Below the pieces are notes generated by a model. The model was not told where the DNA came from. It worked only from the letters and a program-made list of their open reading frames with translations, and did not search any database. A DNA stretch of 64,000 nucleotides, taken from Bog-473 sp963779735. GTDB taxonomy: Bacteria > Actinomycetota > Acidimicrobiia > Acidimicrobiales > RAAP-2. Positions 28,855 to 37,933 of the stretch are shown piece by piece. Location: the NCBI GenBank assembly GCA_963779735.1, contig CAVZZJ010000001.1, forward strand, positions 356,765 to 420,764, in the 5' to 3' direction. The position numbers and the translations under genes are program-made. How positions within the stretch are numbered: the first letter of the stretch is position 1; each line of letters opens with the position of its first letter.

Positions 28855-29137
28855 CGTCACGAGTGGTTTCGGCAATGGAGCTGGCGTAGTGAGCACACAA
28901 CAACATTCACCCCTACCCTGCCGGAGACCCCGGAACGGGGGGTCCCCCAACCGGCTTTGGGCGATACGACAACGGCAGAATCAGGCATTAGAATATCGTC
29001 TTGGTTCAGACTTCATCGTCGGGACATTTCCTCAGCGTGACGCCGACATTTCCCTTCTTACTAGAGAGTGAACGGGAGGCAAACCTTTCGACCTCAGGTT
29101 GGACCCCATGCCTGACCAATGATAGGAATTGAGCGCT

Positions 29138-29749
29138 ATGGACAGCAGCCCGTACGGAGCGAATCCCGATCCATCTGCCAACGGCTATGGGACATCTCCC
29201 TATCCGTCTGCCCCGAGTTACGACGCGCCCCCTGACGTTGCTACGTACGGCTACCCGACGGGACCAGGGGCACCGGAAAATAACGACGTCGATTCGGCCG
29301 AGGCGGAGATCAGACAGATCGCCAGCGCGATCGAGGAGTTGCAAGGCCGGCTCGAGCGTGCCAACAGTCAATTGAGCCAAGCGACGGCGGTGCAGACCAC
29401 CGAGATCGAGATCGGCCGCCTGTTCGTGGAGGCACAGCGCTTCTCCGAGGCTTCACTTTCGAGGCTGGAGATGCAGGTGCAGGAGATTGTTCTGGAGGCA
29501 GAGGCTAAGGCTGCCGAAATCATTCGCGAGGCCACCGAAGAGGCTCAGGAGATCCGTCGCATAGCCCAGCAGGGATCGCCAGTGGGGGCCGGTACAGCTC
29601 AAGAGTTGAAAACGGTCATCGGTGCCTTTGCCAGTGTGAATGGCGAATTGATCAAGGAATTGAATGCGTTGAACGCCATGTTGACGCCGTTGGTCGATCG
29701 AAGGTCGGCGTCGTTTGCTCCGCCGCCTTCGACCATGGGATCCGTCTAG
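29138..29749 (+). CDS. Coiled-coil cytosolic protein (DivIVA-like in style)
   Basis: A 203-residue protein with a Pro/Tyr/Gly-rich N-terminus (about 1-50), then a long amphipathic coiled coil from about 53 to 150 (AEAEIRQIASAIEELQGRL and EAEAKAAEIIREATEEAQEI). The Ala/Glu/Ile repeats resemble DivIVA/Wag31 or ATP-synthase-b-like scaffolds, but the DivIVA N-terminal membrane-binding motif is absent. The ATG follows an AGGAA site by about 10 bases; an in-frame TTG lies 9 bases upstream. It may act as a scaffold for the neighbouring envelope genes, which is inference. Confidence 0.75.
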   Translation: MDSSPYGANPDPSANGYGTSPYPSAPSYDAPPDVATYGYPTGPGAPENNDVDSAEAEIRQIASAIEELQGRLERANSQLSQATAVQTTEIEIGRLFVEAQRFSEASLSRLEMQVQEIVLEAEAKAAEIIREATEEAQEIRRIAQQGSPVGAGTAQELKTVIGAFASVNGELIKELNALNAMLTPLVDRRSASFAPPPSTMGSV

Positions 29750-29860
29750 TCGGGACTGATTGCCAGTCGATCTTCCTTACCCCCGAATTCGCATCCACGG
29801 GGCCCGACTCCAGCATGGAACCCAGCTCACGACGGATCCTCGACATCGGAACCTGATTCC

Positions 29861-31777
29861 TTGACAGATTGCGAAATAGCTCGCCAGTTCATCGATCATC
29901 TGTTCAGCCGAGATGATCTCTCACAACCCGCAGAGCCCCCAGCGGAGTCGTCACCCCGAGTGGTCGATTGGACGGCGATACAGGCAGCGGTGGCAGGATC
30001 TCGCTCCGTGGAGCAGGAAGTAGGCCGGTCCGTCGTCGTCGCCGATCGCATGTCGCGGGGAGTCTATGAGGCTCGCAAGGGTCCCAAACACGCGGCGCCA
30101 CGAACGCCGCTGCGCACCAGGTGCGTTGCGGCTATCGTGGCACGCTCCCGCAGCGCTACCAGCACAGATCTTGCCGCGCACAGGGGTGTGTACTCTCTCG
30201 CGCTTTCGGTCACATTGCTTTTGCTGGTCGCGGTCGTAGCCGCGCTCACCGGTCTGGGAGGGTCGTCGCCCGCCGCATTCCGAACTTCAGAGGCCCGAAC
30301 CGTCAACGGCAACTCTCAACTGCTCCACACTGCTGCGTTAGTTCCCGCAGCAATTCCGGCAGCGGTGGCCCCGCCGACCACCACGACCACGACAGTGCTT
30401 CCTGTCGCCACCGCCCCTCCTGCACCCGCACCGCCGTCGTTGGCTGACGCACCACCTCTTCGGCCGCATGAGGTCTTCGCCTTTGCGCCGTACTGGACGC
30501 TCCCCCTCAGCCCTGGTTTCAATGTCAACCAGATGACCACGATCGCCTACTTCAGCATAGGGGTGAGTCAAGATGGAAGCCTGGACGAGTCTGGCCCCGG
30601 TTGGAACGGCTACGAGAGTCAGGCGTTTGCCGACCTCGTGACCCGCGCCCACGGTGCAGGAGACCGAGTCGTTCTCACCGTCAACAACTTCGACCAGGGC
30701 CAGCTCAACGCATTGACCTCCTCACCCACCGCCCCTTCGACTCTCGCCACCGCTCTCATCGGCGCGATTCAGGCGAAGAATCTCGACGGTGTGAACCTCG
30801 ACCTCGAGGGTAAGGGGAGCGGTGATCAGGCCGGGCTGACCAACCTCGTCGCCCAAGTTTCCGCCGCCCTGCACAAGGTCAATCCCGACTACCAGGTCAC
30901 CATGGATACCTACGCCAGCTCGGCGGGAGACCCGAACGGTTTCTACAACATTCGTGCTCTCGCCCCGGAGGTGGATGCCTTCTTCGTCATGGAGTACCAG
31001 TTCAACCTGGAATCCGGTTCGTCTTCCCTGTCCCCGCTCACCAGCACGATGTTCAGCGACAAGACCGCCATTGAGCAGTACACGCAGGCCGTGTCCCCCG
31101 CAAAGGTCATCCTCGGGATGCCGTTCTTCGGTATTGATTGGCCCACCACCGACGGCACTCTCTCCGCTCGGGCAACCGGCGCAGCGACGACCGTCTCCTA
31201 TGGCCAGATCATGGCCAGCGGTCGTCCGATCTACTGGGACGCCACTACCGACACCGGCTGGACGTCGTATGAGGTCGGAACCCAATGGCACGAGACCTTC
31301 TTCGAAGTGCCCAGCTCCTTGTACGAGGCGGCACAGTTGGCGGCATCTAGCGATCTGGGAGGGATGGGTATTTGGGCGTTGGGGATGGACGGAAACGACC
31401 CGAGCATGCTGCCGGCGCTCGGAGGGCTCTCACCCGCGGTCAAGGACAGTGCGGAGGGACCGCTGTCGACGTCGTCCTCACCGACGACGTCTACGTCGAC
31501 CACGTCAACGACCACCGCCGCATCGACGACATCCACGACCACGGAGGCACCATCGTCGTCGACCGATCCCTCCTCGACGACGTCCACGACCACCGAGGCA
31601 CCATCGTCGTCGACCGATCCCTCTTCGACGACATCCACTTCGACCACGGAGGCACCATCGTTGTCGAGCGATCCATCCTCATCGACCTCGACATCTGCAA
31701 AGGAAACGTCCTCTTCGTCGACAACAACCACCCCATCGAACTCCTCGACCACCCTAACGACAGTTCCGGACGGGTGA
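29861..31777 (+). CDS. Membrane-anchored GH18-family glycosidase with Ser/Thr repeat tail
   Basis: A 638-residue protein. An N-terminal cytosolic segment (about 1-70) contains VDWTAIQAAVAG-SRSVEQEVG, also found in the class E sortase at 52.3 kb. A transmembrane helix (YSLALSVTLLLLVAVVAALTG, about 107-127) and a Pro/Thr linker follow. The GH18 domain starts at FAFAPYWTL with catalytic DGVNLDLE (Asp309, Asp314, Glu316), plus MEYQ and GMPFFGIDW. The family cleaves beta-1,4 N-acetylglucosamine or related linkages by substrate-assisted catalysis. The C-terminal 130 residues are Ser/Thr/Pro repeats. The TTG start is chosen because the shared N-terminal motif begins right after it. Confidence 0.85.
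   Translation: MTDCEIARQFIDHLFSRDDLSQPAEPPAESSPRVVDWTAIQAAVAGSRSVEQEVGRSVVVADRMSRGVYEARKGPKHAAPRTPLRTRCVAAIVARSRSATSTDLAAHRGVYSLALSVTLLLLVAVVAALTGLGGSSPAAFRTSEARTVNGNSQLLHTAALVPAAIPAAVAPPTTTTTTVLPVATAPPAPAPPSLADAPPLRPHEVFAFAPYWTLPLSPGFNVNQMTTIAYFSIGVSQDGSLDESGPGWNGYESQAFADLVTRAHGAGDRVVLTVNNFDQGQLNALTSSPTAPSTLATALIGAIQAKNLDGVNLDLEGKGSGDQAGLTNLVAQVSAALHKVNPDYQVTMDTYASSAGDPNGFYNIRALAPEVDAFFVMEYQFNLESGSSSLSPLTSTMFSDKTAIEQYTQAVSPAKVILGMPFFGIDWPTTDGTLSARATGAATTVSYGQIMASGRPIYWDATTDTGWTSYEVGTQWHETFFEVPSSLYEAAQLAASSDLGGMGIWALGMDGNDPSMLPALGGLSPAVKDSAEGPLSTSSSPTTSTSTTSTTTAASTTSTTTEAPSSSTDPSSTTSTTTEAPSSSTDPSSTTSTSTTEAPSLSSDPSSSTSTSAKETSSSSTTTTPSNSSTTLTTVPDG
31539..31690. repeat. About 51-bp tandem repeat, three units, in the GH18 tail
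   Basis: Units encode TEAPSSSTDPSSTTS-type 17-residue repeats at about 31539, 31590 and 31644; the third has diverged. They form a low-complexity Ser/Thr stalk at the C-terminus of the GH18 protein. Confidence 0.75.
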
Positions 31778-31817
31778 CGGTTTCCATCGTGGCCGAACGC
31801 AACACGCTGACCTCATA

Positions 31818-33632
31818 ATGGACCACGAATCAGCCCCTGCCACGCTTGTCCGACCGGATGGCGCTCAAGGAGTGCTCACTCTCTACTCACCGGAAGCCAA
31901 CGAGCCCTCTAATCCCGCTTTGCGAAGGCGACAACGGCGGAGTCGACGCGTCATCCGTCGCCTCTTCTCCGAGGGAGGGAGTGTCTTCTTTCTTTCCTTT
32001 GCTGCGTATCTGGTAGTGGCCGTACTCCTCGATTTTTACTATCTGAGCTTCAATGGCGATGCGGTATCGCGCATGGCCAATGGGTTCTACGTGCTCTACT
32101 CGCGCGATCCGCACCTGGCCGCGATCGGGTTCGTCTGGAACCCAGGAACGTCGATCGCCGACATCGTGCCTCTCCTCTTCTACCATCTGTGGACCCCTCT
32201 GGCCTCTCACATGTTCGCAGGGAGCCTTGTGAGTGCCGCTGCTATGGCTGGAGCTGTCTACCAGGTTCGCTTCACGCTTGCCGAGTGGGGCGTACCGCGG
32301 GCAGCGAGGCTCGTTCTCGTTGCAGTACTCGCCCTCAACGGCATGGTGGTGTACTACGGCGGCAACGGGATGAGCGAAGGGCTCTATCTATTCACCCTAT
32401 TGGCGACGGGCCGGTATCTCTTGCGGTGGATACGAGATAACGATTTAACCTCGCTCACCTATGCCGCCATCGCACTCGGATGCTGCTACATCGTACGGAA
32501 CGAGGCAGTGGGTCCGGCCGTTCTGGGTGGCGCAGTTGTTGTCGGCATTGGCTATTTGCGACGGCACGACCTACAGATCGGACGCCTCACTGGTGCGCTG
32601 GGTGACGCCGTAATCTTCGAGGTTCCCTTTGCGATGTCGCTAGTCGGCTGGGCGGTGGCCAGCTTCGTGATCACTGGTTCACCGTTCGAACAGTTCACCT
32701 CCGTCTATGGCACGACCTCGCAGATTAAGGTTGCTGGTCATGCGGTCCTTCGAGATCGTATCCTTCAGGATGTCCACGATGTCCTTTATCTGGCTCCGAC
32801 GATCCCCATCCTTATCGTCGTTGCCATATTCTTAGCCTATAGGCGTCGCGATTTCGGCTTGCTTGCCCCCCTCGCGGTCGTGGGTGGTGGCCTGGGTTTT
32901 GATCTCCTTGCGTACATAACCGACTCGATCCAGCCGTGGTTTCGTTACTTCATCACTTCCGTGCCGTTGGAGGTCCTTCTGGTCGGGAGCTTCTTCGCAA
33001 CGGCTCCCGCGATCGTAGGTCGGGTCAGACCTGTGCCAAATGGACGGGTCAGACCCGTGCGGATTGGGAGAACCACGAGCTATCGCTGGGTGACTGGTGC
33101 ACTCAGCGCCTTGGCCGCACTCGTGATACTCGTCCCTTCAGAAGTCACCACGATCTTCGGGATGAAGAATCCGGCGGTCGGCTTTGAGGAGACCCAACAC
33201 CTCGCCTACATTTTCACCAAGCATGCTTCCGCCTACGACGAGTCGCAGCGCTATACCTATCCTGCGGAAGAGGCGATAACCAACTACCTCGTCCATATGC
33301 ATTTGTCGAACGGTCAGGTCATCGTCGACAACTTCAGTGCATGCATACCCGAGGTGCTTACGATGAGTCCTAACCCAGATATCTTTGTCATTCCCAATGA
33401 CCGCTCATTTCAGCGGACGCTTGCCGATCCACTGACCTTCCACGCGCACTACATTCTCGACGTCGATCCCTCTGAGGACGGTGCGTTGACAGCGCCGAAC
33501 ACCACGTACCCCAACCTCTGGGCAACGGGGGATGGATTTACCAAGGTTGCGCATATCTTTCCGACTCGAGGTGACTGCGCCGAATTCAAGCTGCTCAAGG
33601 TGACGGGGCATCCTATTGAGGGATCGGGATAA
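31818..33632 (+). CDS. Polytopic membrane protein, probable GT39-like (C-type) glycosyltransferase
   Basis: A 604-residue protein with a cytosolic N-terminus rich in Arg (RRRQRRSRRVIRR), about ten hydrophobic helices and a C-terminal soluble domain of some 170 residues. The first loop holds an acidic pair (FNGDAVSRMANGFY) and the next loop a NPG segment, as in polyprenyl-phosphate-sugar-dependent GT39/GT87-type enzymes. Such enzymes add sugars outside the membrane from lipid-linked donors. It follows GH18 by 40 bp. Family assignment is moderate, made on topology and loop pattern. Confidence 0.75.
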   Translation: MDHESAPATLVRPDGAQGVLTLYSPEANEPSNPALRRRQRRSRRVIRRLFSEGGSVFFLSFAAYLVVAVLLDFYYLSFNGDAVSRMANGFYVLYSRDPHLAAIGFVWNPGTSIADIVPLLFYHLWTPLASHMFAGSLVSAAAMAGAVYQVRFTLAEWGVPRAARLVLVAVLALNGMVVYYGGNGMSEGLYLFTLLATGRYLLRWIRDNDLTSLTYAAIALGCCYIVRNEAVGPAVLGGAVVVGIGYLRRHDLQIGRLTGALGDAVIFEVPFAMSLVGWAVASFVITGSPFEQFTSVYGTTSQIKVAGHAVLRDRILQDVHDVLYLAPTIPILIVVAIFLAYRRRDFGLLAPLAVVGGGLGFDLLAYITDSIQPWFRYFITSVPLEVLLVGSFFATAPAIVGRVRPVPNGRVRPVRIGRTTSYRWVTGALSALAALVILVPSEVTTIFGMKNPAVGFEETQHLAYIFTKHASAYDESQRYTYPAEEAITNYLVHMHLSNGQVIVDNFSACIPEVLTMSPNPDIFVIPNDRSFQRTLADPLTFHAHYILDVDPSEDGALTAPNTTYPNLWATGDGFTKVAHIFPTRGDCAEFKLLKVTGHPIEGSG

Positions 33633-33681
33633 ATTCGCCCAAACCGATTCGCATATTCGCGTCAGTCGATGGGTGGTTCCC

Positions 33682-34977
33682 TCAGATTCCCAATGAATTA
33701 GAGAAACCTGGTCTGAAGACCCAGGCTCGCAGAGCAGCAAAGCGGAGTATGGCAGCCACCCCGTTGGCCACAATCACCGCCAGAAGAGCAACCGGGAGGG
33801 AGGAAGGGGCGACGGCGTATACACCGACTAAGGCTAAGGATGTAAGCACCAAGCTGGTAGCGAAGAGACCAGCTGCCACACCGGCAAATCGGCCACGAGG
33901 GGCCGGTCCTTGCATCCTTCGAGCCAGCTCCTTGTGGACGGCAAGGTTCGGCAGTGTGCAGACGGCCAGAGCCACGGCGTTGGCTCCGAAGTTGCCCAAG
34001 GTGGGGCGCAAAGCGATGAAGAGGAGAAGATACGCCAGGAAACTCACCACTCCGACCCCGGCGAAGCGCAACAGCTGCTCTGCCGCCACTTGGTTGGCGG
34101 CAGAACCAGGATGAGCGGCGGGCCTCCGGGTCAGCTGTCGAGCCCTGCCGTGCGAGATTCGCCAAACGCCACGCAAGTCGCTCATGGCGGTGCGCCAGAT
34201 CTGCACGCGGGAGTCGGGGTCGTCCACCCAGTCGACGGGGACTTCACAGATTCGCATTCCGAGACGTTCGGCTGTGATGAGAAGCTCTGTGTCAAAGAAC
34301 CACTCGTTGTCCTCGACGAGTGGCATGAGAGCTACAACCGACTCCCGGCGCAACGCCTTGAAGCCGCACTGGGCGTCGCTGAAATGACCTCGCAGAGAGA
34401 TCTTGAGCAACAGGTTGTAGGCACGCGAGATGAGCTCTCGCTTGGGGCCGCGGACCACATGGGCTCCACGGACCAACCTGCTGCCGATTGCCACATCACC
34501 GCGCCCCGACAGAAGAGGCGCTATGAGGGGAAGGAACGCATCGAGGTCCGTGGAGAGGTCAACATCCATGTACGCGACGATCTCGGCGGTGCTGGTCGAC
34601 CAGGCACTACGCAAAGCATGCCCCCGTCCCTTGCGGATCAGGTGCTGAGCGGTCACTCCCGGAACCTCAGCAGCGAGCCGTGACGCCACCTTCCATGTCC
34701 CATCGGTACTCGCGTTGTCGACGATCCGAATTACTGCGCTAAAGGGAAACGAATCGTTGAGGAAGGTCCGCAGACGCGAGACACTTGCCTCAAGAATCTG
34801 CTCTTCGTTGTAAACGGGAATGACCAGTTCGACTACGGGAGGACGATCGTCCTGGGTCGCGGCGTTGACTGGTGGCGCTTCGATCTGAACCACATCGGGC
34901 ACCGATGTGCCTTCATCGAGCGTGCGCAAAGCGAAGTACGTAGCCTCTTCGTCCATCCGGGGAAGCGTCTGGCTCAT
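33682..34977 (-). CDS. GT2 glycosyltransferase fused to a GtrA-like membrane domain
   Basis: A 431-residue protein. The N-terminal GT2 domain (about 45-280) has VIPVYNEEQ, VDNASTDGT, the DxD-type MDVDLSTD and CGFKALRR, like DPM1/GtrB enzymes that charge polyprenyl phosphate with a sugar. The C-terminal part (about 305-425) has four helices of GtrA type, with RFAGVGVVSFLAYLL opening and AWVF near the end. Such proteins make and possibly flip lipid-linked sugars, which would feed the GT39-like protein next door. Convergent with that gene. Confidence 0.9.
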   Translation of the reverse strand: MSQTLPRMDEEATYFALRTLDEGTSVPDVVQIEAPPVNAATQDDRPPVVELVIPVYNEEQILEASVSRLRTFLNDSFPFSAVIRIVDNASTDGTWKVASRLAAEVPGVTAQHLIRKGRGHALRSAWSTSTAEIVAYMDVDLSTDLDAFLPLIAPLLSGRGDVAIGSRLVRGAHVVRGPKRELISRAYNLLLKISLRGHFSDAQCGFKALRRESVVALMPLVEDNEWFFDTELLITAERLGMRICEVPVDWVDDPDSRVQIWRTAMSDLRGVWRISHGRARQLTRRPAAHPGSAANQVAAEQLLRFAGVGVVSFLAYLLLFIALRPTLGNFGANAVALAVCTLPNLAVHKELARRMQGPAPRGRFAGVAAGLFATSLVLTSLALVGVYAVAPSSLPVALLAVIVANGVAAILRFAALRAWVFRPGFSNSLGI

Positions 34978-35083
34978 CGGGTGCCAGTTTCATCAATCCG
35001 AAAACGACCCACAAGCACAAAGCCCTGCTGACACAGAGAAATAACCTGGTGATCGCGCCGAGTTCGCACGTTCGTTTCGATGC

Positions 35084-36380
35084 GTCATCCACCTCCGCCC
35101 AACAGCCCCATGAGCGGGTCGCCCGGTCCGGTGTTGTAGCTGCAGGGGCCGAGGGGGTCACTCACCCAGTCCCAGACCAAGAAAGCGCTCGAGCCGGCGG
35201 CGAACTGGGCGTTCATTTTTGCCGTCATGTCGGCCGCCCGCTGGGCAAAGGTGGCACAGCCCGGGCCGTCGCCGGCCAAGACCCCCGCCTCGCCGGTGAT
35301 GATCGGCTTGTCCAAGGCGCCGGCTTGGGCGAAGCGCACGGCCAGGCCGTTCGACTGGTCGCCGCCCAGGGGGGCCGAGCCGTAGTAGTCGTGGACGCTC
35401 AGGACGTCGATGCCCGGGCTCGCCCCCACGGCCTGGTAGTCGGTTCCCGCGGTGCCGCACTGGCTACCCCCGAGGAACCCGGCCTCGACCAGGTGCTCGG
35501 GATCGAGGGAGTGGATCTCCCCCCCGACGGCGGTGAAGAAGGAGGTGAGGTCGGCGGCGGCGACCGACTCGTTTGGACAGCTCTGGTGGCCCGAGCAGTC
35601 GCTGGGCTGGTCGGCCGCCGGGCAGGTCGAGGCCTCGGGTTCGGAGATCGGCTCCCACATTCCGAGGGCCGGCGAGTTCTTGTAGCGGTTCACCAGCTCT
35701 TGGAGGTAGGTCCAGTAGGACTGGGGTGTGAGCCCACTGCCGTCGGAGTCGGCCGCCGTGTTGAAGACGTCCTGATAGCCACCGGCGTACCACGACGGGT
35801 CCTGCCAGTGCCCCCCGTCGCAGGTCCCACCCTGATCGGTGATCACCGGGATCAGGTAGACGTGGTAGATGGCGGCCAGGTAGAAGACCTGGTCGATGGG
35901 GGCCCAGTCGAGCTGATGGGTGGAGACGTCGGTGGCGAGGTCCCCCTGGAAGGCCCAGAAGCGCACCAGGGAGCCGGGAGTCAGCGAGGAGAAGAACGAG
36001 GCCATCTGGGCCGGGTTCACCATGTCCCCACACCCGTTGTTGGTGCCCCAGGCGGTGGCCAGCTCGTAGGCGTTGACGCCGGTGAACGTCGTGGCGACGC
36101 CGTCGACCTTGAGGTTGTGTCCCGACGCGGTGATGGGGAGCTGGCCGGTGGGCGCATAGGTGAGCACGCTCGCCGGGCCATCCGCCGAGGTCCCCAAGGG
36201 CGTCACCACCCGCACGTCGACGCTGCCGCTATTGGTGGGGGCCGTGGCGCTGATGAAGGTGGGGGAGATCACCGTGAAGCTGGAGGACTCGTTGGCGCCG
36301 AAGAACACCGCACTCGTCGAGGAGAACCCGCTGCCGATGATGTTGACGGTCGCCCCACCGCCGGCCGAGACGGTGGAGGG
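35084..36380 (-). repeat. Copy B of the 1297-bp inverted repeat
   Basis: Reverse-oriented partner of 26404-27700. Beyond its left end (codon before the shared PSTVS) the two genes keep only distant similarity (both read PVV a few residues earlier). This suggests gene conversion between older paralogs rather than a fresh duplication. Confidence 0.93.
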
Positions 36381-36620
36381 CGACACCGCAGCGACGACCG
36401 GCAGCGAGCTCACGACGGCCTCGTCCAAAGCGGGCATAGGCGCTGCCGGAGACGGATTCGTGTTGCTGATCGATGCGACCACAGCGCCCGCTTCGGCCCG
36501 GTGCTCGCCGACGTCGGTGACGTTGATGAGGACGACGAAGAGCGAGCAGAAGAATACACAAACGGATCGGGTTTTCCGGCGCGTGGACCGATTGGCGCGA
36601 GACGGGGCATGATCCTTCAC
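35085..36620 (-). CDS. Secreted GH5-like (clan GH-A) glycosidase with IPT/TIG domain, copy B
   Basis: A 511-residue exported protein. Its signal peptide (SVCVFFCSLFVVLINVTDVG, about residues 20-39) and linker are unlike copy A, but from PSTVSAGGGATV to the C-terminal LLGGGG the amino-acid sequence is identical to it: IPT/TIG domain then clan GH-A barrel with SEP acid/base and ITGEAG nucleophile. The GTG at 36620 has GGAGG 5 bases upstream; an in-frame GTG at 36632 is the alternative. Different leaders and promoters may give the two enzymes different export or timing. Confidence 0.85.
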   Translation of the reverse strand: MKDHAPSRANRSTRRKTRSVCVFFCSLFVVLINVTDVGEHRAEAGAVVASISNTNPSPAAPMPALDEAVVSSLPVVAAVSPSTVSAGGGATVNIIGSGFSSTSAVFFGANESSSFTVISPTFISATAPTNSGSVDVRVVTPLGTSADGPASVLTYAPTGQLPITASGHNLKVDGVATTFTGVNAYELATAWGTNNGCGDMVNPAQMASFFSSLTPGSLVRFWAFQGDLATDVSTHQLDWAPIDQVFYLAAIYHVYLIPVITDQGGTCDGGHWQDPSWYAGGYQDVFNTAADSDGSGLTPQSYWTYLQELVNRYKNSPALGMWEPISEPEASTCPAADQPSDCSGHQSCPNESVAAADLTSFFTAVGGEIHSLDPEHLVEAGFLGGSQCGTAGTDYQAVGASPGIDVLSVHDYYGSAPLGGDQSNGLAVRFAQAGALDKPIITGEAGVLAGDGPGCATFAQRAADMTAKMNAQFAAGSSAFLVWDWVSDPLGPCSYNTGPGDPLMGLLGGGG

Positions 36621-36822
36621 AGTGACCTCCACGCAACTCCATGTTCCCGCCGACTTCTTCGTTGCAACCCATCATGGCCACGCAGGGGCGGAGATGGAAT
36701 GAATTTCGCGCAAGGTTCATACGCCTCGCGGCGTTCTGTCCGAGCCCGTCGGTTCGTAGGCAACCTCAATCAACGATCGATCCTCAACTCTGCGCCCATC
36801 GGACACCCCTCCACCGGTCATC

Positions 36823-37560
36823 TCATGCGAGAGTGGTGCGCTGCCGGCGTCCTTTATGCCGAAGCCAGAGAAACCCACCAGCAAGGACTATGACAACCGC
36901 AGCGACAATCCCGCCGACCAAGGGGGCGGACGACCCGGACGAGGCCGACGACGCCGCAGCGCCGGTGCTCCCTGCTGCGTCGGTGCCTGTCCCTACATAG
37001 AACGGGGTCGACCAGACGTGTGGCCTGGAGAAATCATTCTGGTCCTGGCCGACATACAGGACGCAGGCGTGAGTGGCATTGCATACCGGGACGCTGTCCG
37101 TCGGCTCAATCCTGGTGGGCAGCTGGTAGATCACATAACCCGCCTTGTCGACGGTGCCTCCTGCGACGATGTCCAGTGTACGGCCGACATTGATCGTGAT
37201 GCCGTCACAGTCGATGTCGCTGATCGGCAGGTTGCTTGGCTGGGCACCGGGATCGCCGCACATCAGGATGTTGGCCCGGAAACCGGGCTGAAGGACGGAG
37301 TTCGCGGGCACCTTTACCTCGACGGACTGCTGAGGCGCGAACTCAGGTACGGGGCTCGTCGACACCTGGGAGCCGTGGACCCAGAACTGGGCGATCTGTG
37401 GCGAAGTCGTTGCCGCCGCAAGACCTGGAATGGTCGCAGTTGCCGCTAACGGTAGGGCAACGAGAACCGTCACCCAGGTGAGCGTCTTGGTGCCGCATGG
37501 GAAGCATCTGCCGAGCAGGCTCCGGAGCACGGAGTCCCTCCTTTTCGTTGGTGTGGCCAT
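36823..37560 (-). CDS. Exported NCS-like domain protein, paralog 1 (no LAXTG or PExP tag)
   Basis: A 245-residue protein: signal peptide (TWVTVLVALPLAATATIPGLA), a domain of about 140 residues, Ser/Gly linker, C-terminal transmembrane helix (GGIVAAVVIVLAGGFLWL) and basic tail. The domain shares with three paralogs (37.9, 40.6, 47.3 kb) the blocks VEVKVPANS, CDGITINVGRT, VDKAGYVIYQLP and VCNATHACVLYVGQDQNDF. The Cys spacing and the VC-x4/5-AC turn recall neocarzinostatin-type seven-stranded beta-sandwiches. It lacks both sorting motifs and looks simply membrane-anchored. Divergent from paralog 2. Start may also be an ATG at 37587. Confidence 0.75.
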   Translation of the reverse strand: MATPTKRRDSVLRSLLGRCFPCGTKTLTWVTVLVALPLAATATIPGLAAATTSPQIAQFWVHGSQVSTSPVPEFAPQQSVEVKVPANSVLQPGFRANILMCGDPGAQPSNLPISDIDCDGITINVGRTLDIVAGGTVDKAGYVIYQLPTRIEPTDSVPVCNATHACVLYVGQDQNDFSRPHVWSTPFYVGTGTDAAGSTGAAASSASSGSSAPLVGGIVAAVVIVLAGGFLWLRHKGRRQRTTLA

Positions 37561-37933
37561 CTGGAGCTCGCGTGAAGTCTCCGGCACTTTAAGAGGTCGT
37601 GGTTAACGCTTCGCGACGAGAAGGCGAACCTTGAATGTCACCGCGGTGCGCTCCGGGCGCCGCACGAAGTATTGCCAGGATCTTGACAAAAGCCCTCTTC
37701 AGGGGAGCTGTGGTCCTCCGAAATGCCGGCTATCTGGCAGCCGTGTGACAGACATGCGAACCGAGGGCCAACGCCAAATGAACTCTTGCGCGAATGATCG
37801 CTTCATCCTTGTTCGCAGAAGGACGACCGCACAGACTGACAAACGACCCCGGACTTTCACGTGCGGAGTTAAAGGCTGCCGAGCGGACGGCCTCGGGTGG
37901 GCACTGCCCATCTAGCGAAAGGAGCACGGAAAC
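37561..37933. other. Non-coding divergent spacer between two NCS-like genes
   Basis: About 370 bp with no convincing gene on either strand. It must hold promoters for both directions. A TTGACA hexamer at 37683-37688 is a candidate -35 element for the plus-strand operon, but no good -10 sits at the right distance. A ribosome site AAAGGAG lies just before the GTG at 37934. I see no clear PHO box here. Confidence 0.5.

Noticed and set aside
26404..36380. Composite transposon
   Set aside because: No transposase, terminal inverted repeats or target duplications at the edges of the 1297-bp copies; the repeats are glycosidase coding DNA.
35049..36893. Long plus-strand frame opposite glycosidase copy B (and its twin at 26395-27906)
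   Set aside because: Pure antisense shadow; low-complexity Gly/Val/Arg composition and no domain. Useful only for confirming the identity of the two repeat copies.
36823..36900. LAXTG or PE-x-P tag on NCS-like paralog 1
   Set aside because: C-terminus has a helix and basic tail but neither motif; called a plain membrane anchor.
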